Positions 51,525 through 53,817 of a DNA stretch of 53,817 bases are shown here, in pieces. Position 1 is the first letter of the stretch; the number at the start of each line of letters is the position of its first letter. The position numbers and the translations under genes are program-made. Below the pieces are notes generated by a model. The model was not told where the DNA came from, made no database searches, and was given only the letters and a program-made list of their open reading frames with translations. Source of the DNA: Rhodocyclaceae bacterium UBA2346 (GTDB lineage Bacteria > Pseudomonadota > Gammaproteobacteria > Burkholderiales > Rhodocyclaceae); the NCBI GenBank assembly GCA_002344625.1, contig DDUE01000025.1:1-53817 (forward strand). Direction: 5' to 3'.

Positions 51525-53441
51525 TCAGACCGTGCCGGACTTCGCTTCGACTTCACGAATCCAGCGATCGATCAAGGTTTCCAGGGTCATTTGGCCAAGA
51601 TCCTGGCCACCCCTTGCGCGCACCGCCACGAGACCCCCGGCTTTTTCCTTCTCGCCGACGACGAGCTGATACGGCAGCTTATGAACACTGTGCTCGCGGA
51701 TTTTATAGTTAATCTTCTCGTTACGCAAATCAGCTTCGACCCGGAAACCCGCTTGCTGCAAACGCTGCACCACATCCTTGGCATAGTCCGCCTGCCCCTC
51801 GGAGATGTTCAGCACCACCCCGTGCACCGGCGCCAGCCACATCGGCAGAGCCCCGGCGTGCTGCTCGATCAGGATCCCGATGAATCGTTCGAGCGAGCCC
51901 AGGATCGCGCGATGGAGCATCACCGGGAACCTCTTGGCGTTGTCCTCGGCGACGTATTCCGCTCCCAAGCGCACCGGCAGGTTGAAATCCAGCTGCAGGG
52001 TACCGCACTGCCATACCCGACCCAGGCAATCCTTGAGCGAGAACTCGATCTTCGGGCCATAGAAGGCGCCCTCGCCTGGCTGCAGATCGTACGCCAGACC
52101 CTGCGCGCCCAGCGCGGCGGCGAGCGCCGCCTCGGCGGCATCCCACTGCTCGTCGGTACCGACCCGCTTGTCCGGACGGGTGGACAACTTGACCTGCACA
52201 TCGGTGAAGCCGAAATCCTGATAGACCTTTTGCAGCAGACGGATGAACGCCGCCGATTCCGCCTGCACCTGATCCTCGGTGCAGAATATGTGCGCATCAT
52301 CCTGCACGAAGTTGCGTACGCGCATGATGCCGTGCAACGAGCCCGACGGTTCGTTACGATGACAGGAACCGAACTCCGCCATGCGCAGAGGCAGATCCCG
52401 GTAGCTTTTCAAGCCCTGGTTGAAGATCTGGATGTGGCACGGACAATTCATCGGCTTGACCGCGTAGTCGTGCTTCTCGGACTGGGTGGTGAACATCAGG
52501 TCCGAGTACATGCCCCAGTGGCCCGACTTCTCCCACAAGGAGCGATCGACGATCTGCGGCGTCTTCACCTCCTGATAGCCATGCGCGTTGATCGTGCGAC
52601 GCATGTACTGCTCGACCTGCTGCCAGAACGTCCAGCCCTTGGCATGCCAGAACACCATCCCCGGCGCTTCCTCCTGGATGTGGAAGAGGTCCAACTGGCG
52701 GCCCAGCTTGCGATGATCGCGCTTTTCGGCCTCCTCGAGCATGTGCAGATACGCGTCTAGATCGTCCTTCTTCGCCCAGGCCGTGCCATACACACGCTGC
52801 AGCATCTCGTTCTTGGCGTCGCCGCGCCAATAGGCCCCCGCCAGCTTGGTGAGCTTGAAGACCTTGAGCTTGCCCGTGCTCGGCACATGCGGGCCACGGC
52901 ACAGATCGATGAATTCGCCTTGCCGATAGAGGGAGACATCCTCGGACGTCGGAATCGAGGCAATGATCTCGGCCTTGTAGTGCTCGCCGATCCCCTGGAA
53001 AAACGCCACGGTCTGATCGCGCGGCCAGACTTCGCGCGCCACCGCGATCTCGCGCTTGGCGATCTCGGCCATGCGCCGCTCGATGGCATCGAGATCCTCC
53101 GGCGTGAACGCGCGTTTGTACGAGAAATCGTAGTAGAAACCGTTTTCGATCACCGGCCCGATCGTGACCTGGGCCTCCGGAAACAACTCCTTCACCGCGT
53201 GCGCGAGCAGGTGCGCCGTCGAGTGACGAATGATCTCCAGCCCCTCCGCGTTCTTGTCGGTGATGATCGCGAGCGCGGCATCGTTCTCGATGCGATGCGA
53301 CAGATCGACCATGCGACCATCGACCTGCCCGGCGAGCGCCGCCTTGGCAAGGCCGGCACCGATCGACGCCGCCACCTCGCCGACCGTCACCGGTTTGTCG
53401 AAGGAGCGTACTGAACCATCCGGTAGCATGATGTTTGGCAT
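51525..53441 (-). CDS. thrS: Threonyl-tRNA synthetase
   Basis: 638 residues (E. coli 642). It has a TGS domain (1-62), an editing domain (about 65-225) with [11 protein letters not shown], and a class II core with zinc ligands in NCPCHIQIF and motif 2 [17 protein letters not shown]. An anticodon-binding domain (about 535-638) completes it. It charges tRNA-Thr and starts the thrS-infC-rpmI-rplT-(pheST-ihfA-merR) unit. The 155-bp upstream gap holds a tRNA terminator and no other gene. Confidence 0.98.
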   Translation of the reverse strand: MPNIMLPDGSVRSFDKPVTVGEVAASIGAGLAKAALAGQVDGRMVDLSHRIENDAALAIITDKNAEGLEIIRHSTAHLLAHAVKELFPEAQVTIGPVIENGFYYDFSYKRAFTPEDLDAIERRMAEIAKREIAVAREVWPRDQTVAFFQGIGEHYKAEIIASIPTSEDVSLYRQGEFIDLCRGPHVPSTGKLKVFKLTKLAGAYWRGDAKNEMLQRVYGTAWAKKDDLDAYLHMLEEAEKRDHRKLGRQLDLFHIQEEAPGMVFWHAKGWTFWQQVEQYMRRTINAHGYQEVKTPQIVDRSLWEKSGHWGMYSDLMFTTQSEKHDYAVKPMNCPCHIQIFNQGLKSYRDLPLRMAEFGSCHRNEPSGSLHGIMRVRNFVQDDAHIFCTEDQVQAESAAFIRLLQKVYQDFGFTDVQVKLSTRPDKRVGTDEQWDAAEAALAAALGAQGLAYDLQPGEGAFYGPKIEFSLKDCLGRVWQCGTLQLDFNLPVRLGAEYVAEDNAKRFPVMLHRAILGSLERFIGILIEQHAGALPMWLAPVHGVVLNISEGQADYAKDVVQRLQQAGFRVEADLRNEKINYKIREHSVHKLPYQLVVGEKEKAGGLVAVRARGGQDLGQMTLETLIDRWIREVEAKSGTV

Positions 53442-53483
53442 TGGCTTCTAGCCTCTAGCTTGGGGGTGCGCAAAATTCGGGCG

Positions 53484-53510
53484 AAAAAAAAGTGCGGCCA
53501 GGCCGCACTT
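53484..53510 (-). terminator. Rho-independent terminator of tRNA-Val
   Basis: On the minus strand AAGTGCGGC/GCCGCACTT stem (complement of 53490-53510, 3-nt loop) followed by a run of eight Ts (complement of 53484-53491). It lies between tRNA-Val and thrS, so thrS needs a promoter in the remaining 42 bp or depends on read-through. Confidence 0.85.
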
Positions 53511-53596
53511 TCTTATGGAGCACTACTGCGGAGCCCGACGTATTATTTTCTGGCTTCGGTAGTAGTTCGAAACGACATTTTCGGGCTCCAGAATGT

Positions 53597-53672
53597 TGGT
53601 AGGCGCGATTGGACTCGAACCAACGACCCCCACCATGTCAAGGTGGTGCTCTAACCAGCTGAGCTACGCGCC
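53597..53672 (-). tRNA. tRNA-Val (anticodon GAC)
   Basis: 76 nt including CCA. Acceptor stem GGCGCGT/GCGCCT region, anticodon stem CCACC/GGTGG with loop TTGACAT (GAC) and T-arm GTTCGAGTC are complete. Confidence 0.97.
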
Positions 53673-53687
53673 TGCTAAGAGCGCCGA

Positions 53688-53715
53688 ATTATACAGAGGG
53701 AAAAAGGGCTGTCAA
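53688..53715 (-). promoter_or_regulatory. Consensus promoter of tRNA-Val
   Basis: -35 TTGACA (complement of 53710-53715) and -10 TATAAT (complement of 53688-53693) with 16-bp spacing; both hexamers are perfect. It ends 15 bp before the tRNA 5' end. The remaining 102 bp to the window edge show no feature. Confidence 0.88.
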
Positions 53716-53817
53716 ACACTTTCGCCGAATCTTTCGGGCAAACCGATCATCCCCACATCAAGGCCGCCCAGGCACCGCAAGGCGCCGACCGGGTCTAGGG
53801 TCTGTTCACAAATGACA

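Overview
The window is a chromosomal segment of a high-GC betaproteobacterium. The gene content and order (guaBA, rnfH-ratA/smpB, fabI-ppiD, a sdhCDAB-sdhE-gltA / odhAB-lpd / mdh citric-acid-cycle block, thrS-infC-rpmI-rplT-pheST-ihfA-merR), a PHA phasin and sigma54-dependent type IV pilins fit Rhodocyclales (Azoarcus/Thauera-like). That placement is inferred from content, not from a phylogeny. Almost the whole segment is core genome.

Layout. (1) 1-1536: a P4-type tyrosine integrase running off the left edge, immediately downstream of guaA. guaA is a known island insertion site, so the left edge probably enters an integrated element. (2) 1.5-8.1 kb: guaA, guaB, a DUF4124 protein, rnfH-ratA divergent from smpB, and selO. 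(3) 8.2-19.3 kb: two orphan dipeptide-type ABC permeases, fabI, ppiD, a large MASE1-CHASE-GGDEF-EAL protein, and clpB with a near-consensus sigma32 promoter. (4) 19.3-22.6 kb: phasin, then the molybdenum-cofactor cluster mobB-moeA-moaD-moaE. (5) 22.8-26.2 kb: a small membrane protein, a DinG/YoaA helicase and zapE. (6) 26.4-40.1 kb: the citric-acid-cycle block, with lpd, odhB, odhA, gltA, sdhE, sdhB, sdhA, sdhD, sdhC and a GntR regulator on the minus strand, and mdh plus a CitE-like lyase on the plus strand. (7) 40.2-45.9 kb: a class III cyclase-FHA protein, a helix-turn-helix/Sel1 protein divergent from two tandem type IV pilins, a DUF2189 membrane protein, a CheX-like DUF3334 protein, a spermidine-synthase-like protein and a small membrane protein. 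(8) 45.9-53.7 kb: tRNA-Pro(GGG), a MerR-type regulator, ihfA, pheT, pheS, rplT, rpmI, infC (AUC start), thrS and tRNA-Val(GAC).

How the parts work together. Region 6 encodes most of an oxidative citric acid cycle: citrate synthase, 2-oxoglutarate dehydrogenase E1/E2/E3, complex II with its flavinylation factor, and malate dehydrogenase. A strong terminator separates gltA from odhA, so the block is read as at least two transcripts. The GntR gene is divergent from mdh, with a perfect 12-bp palindrome just upstream of the mdh -35 box. Region 8 is the classic translation-factor and aminoacyl-tRNA-synthetase unit ending in IHF-alpha.

Most interesting regulation. The pilin gene at 42057 has a textbook -24/-12 promoter preceded by an array of TGTGCCA/TGGCACA half-sites. 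This array lies between the pilin and a divergent gene for a protein with a putative DNA-binding N-terminus and Sel1 repeats, which is a candidate undescribed pilin regulator. The two second-messenger genes (GGDEF-EAL and cyclase-FHA) each carry a TATAAT box 5-7 bp before ATG, suggesting leaderless mRNAs. No CRISPR array, insertion sequence or rRNA gene was seen.
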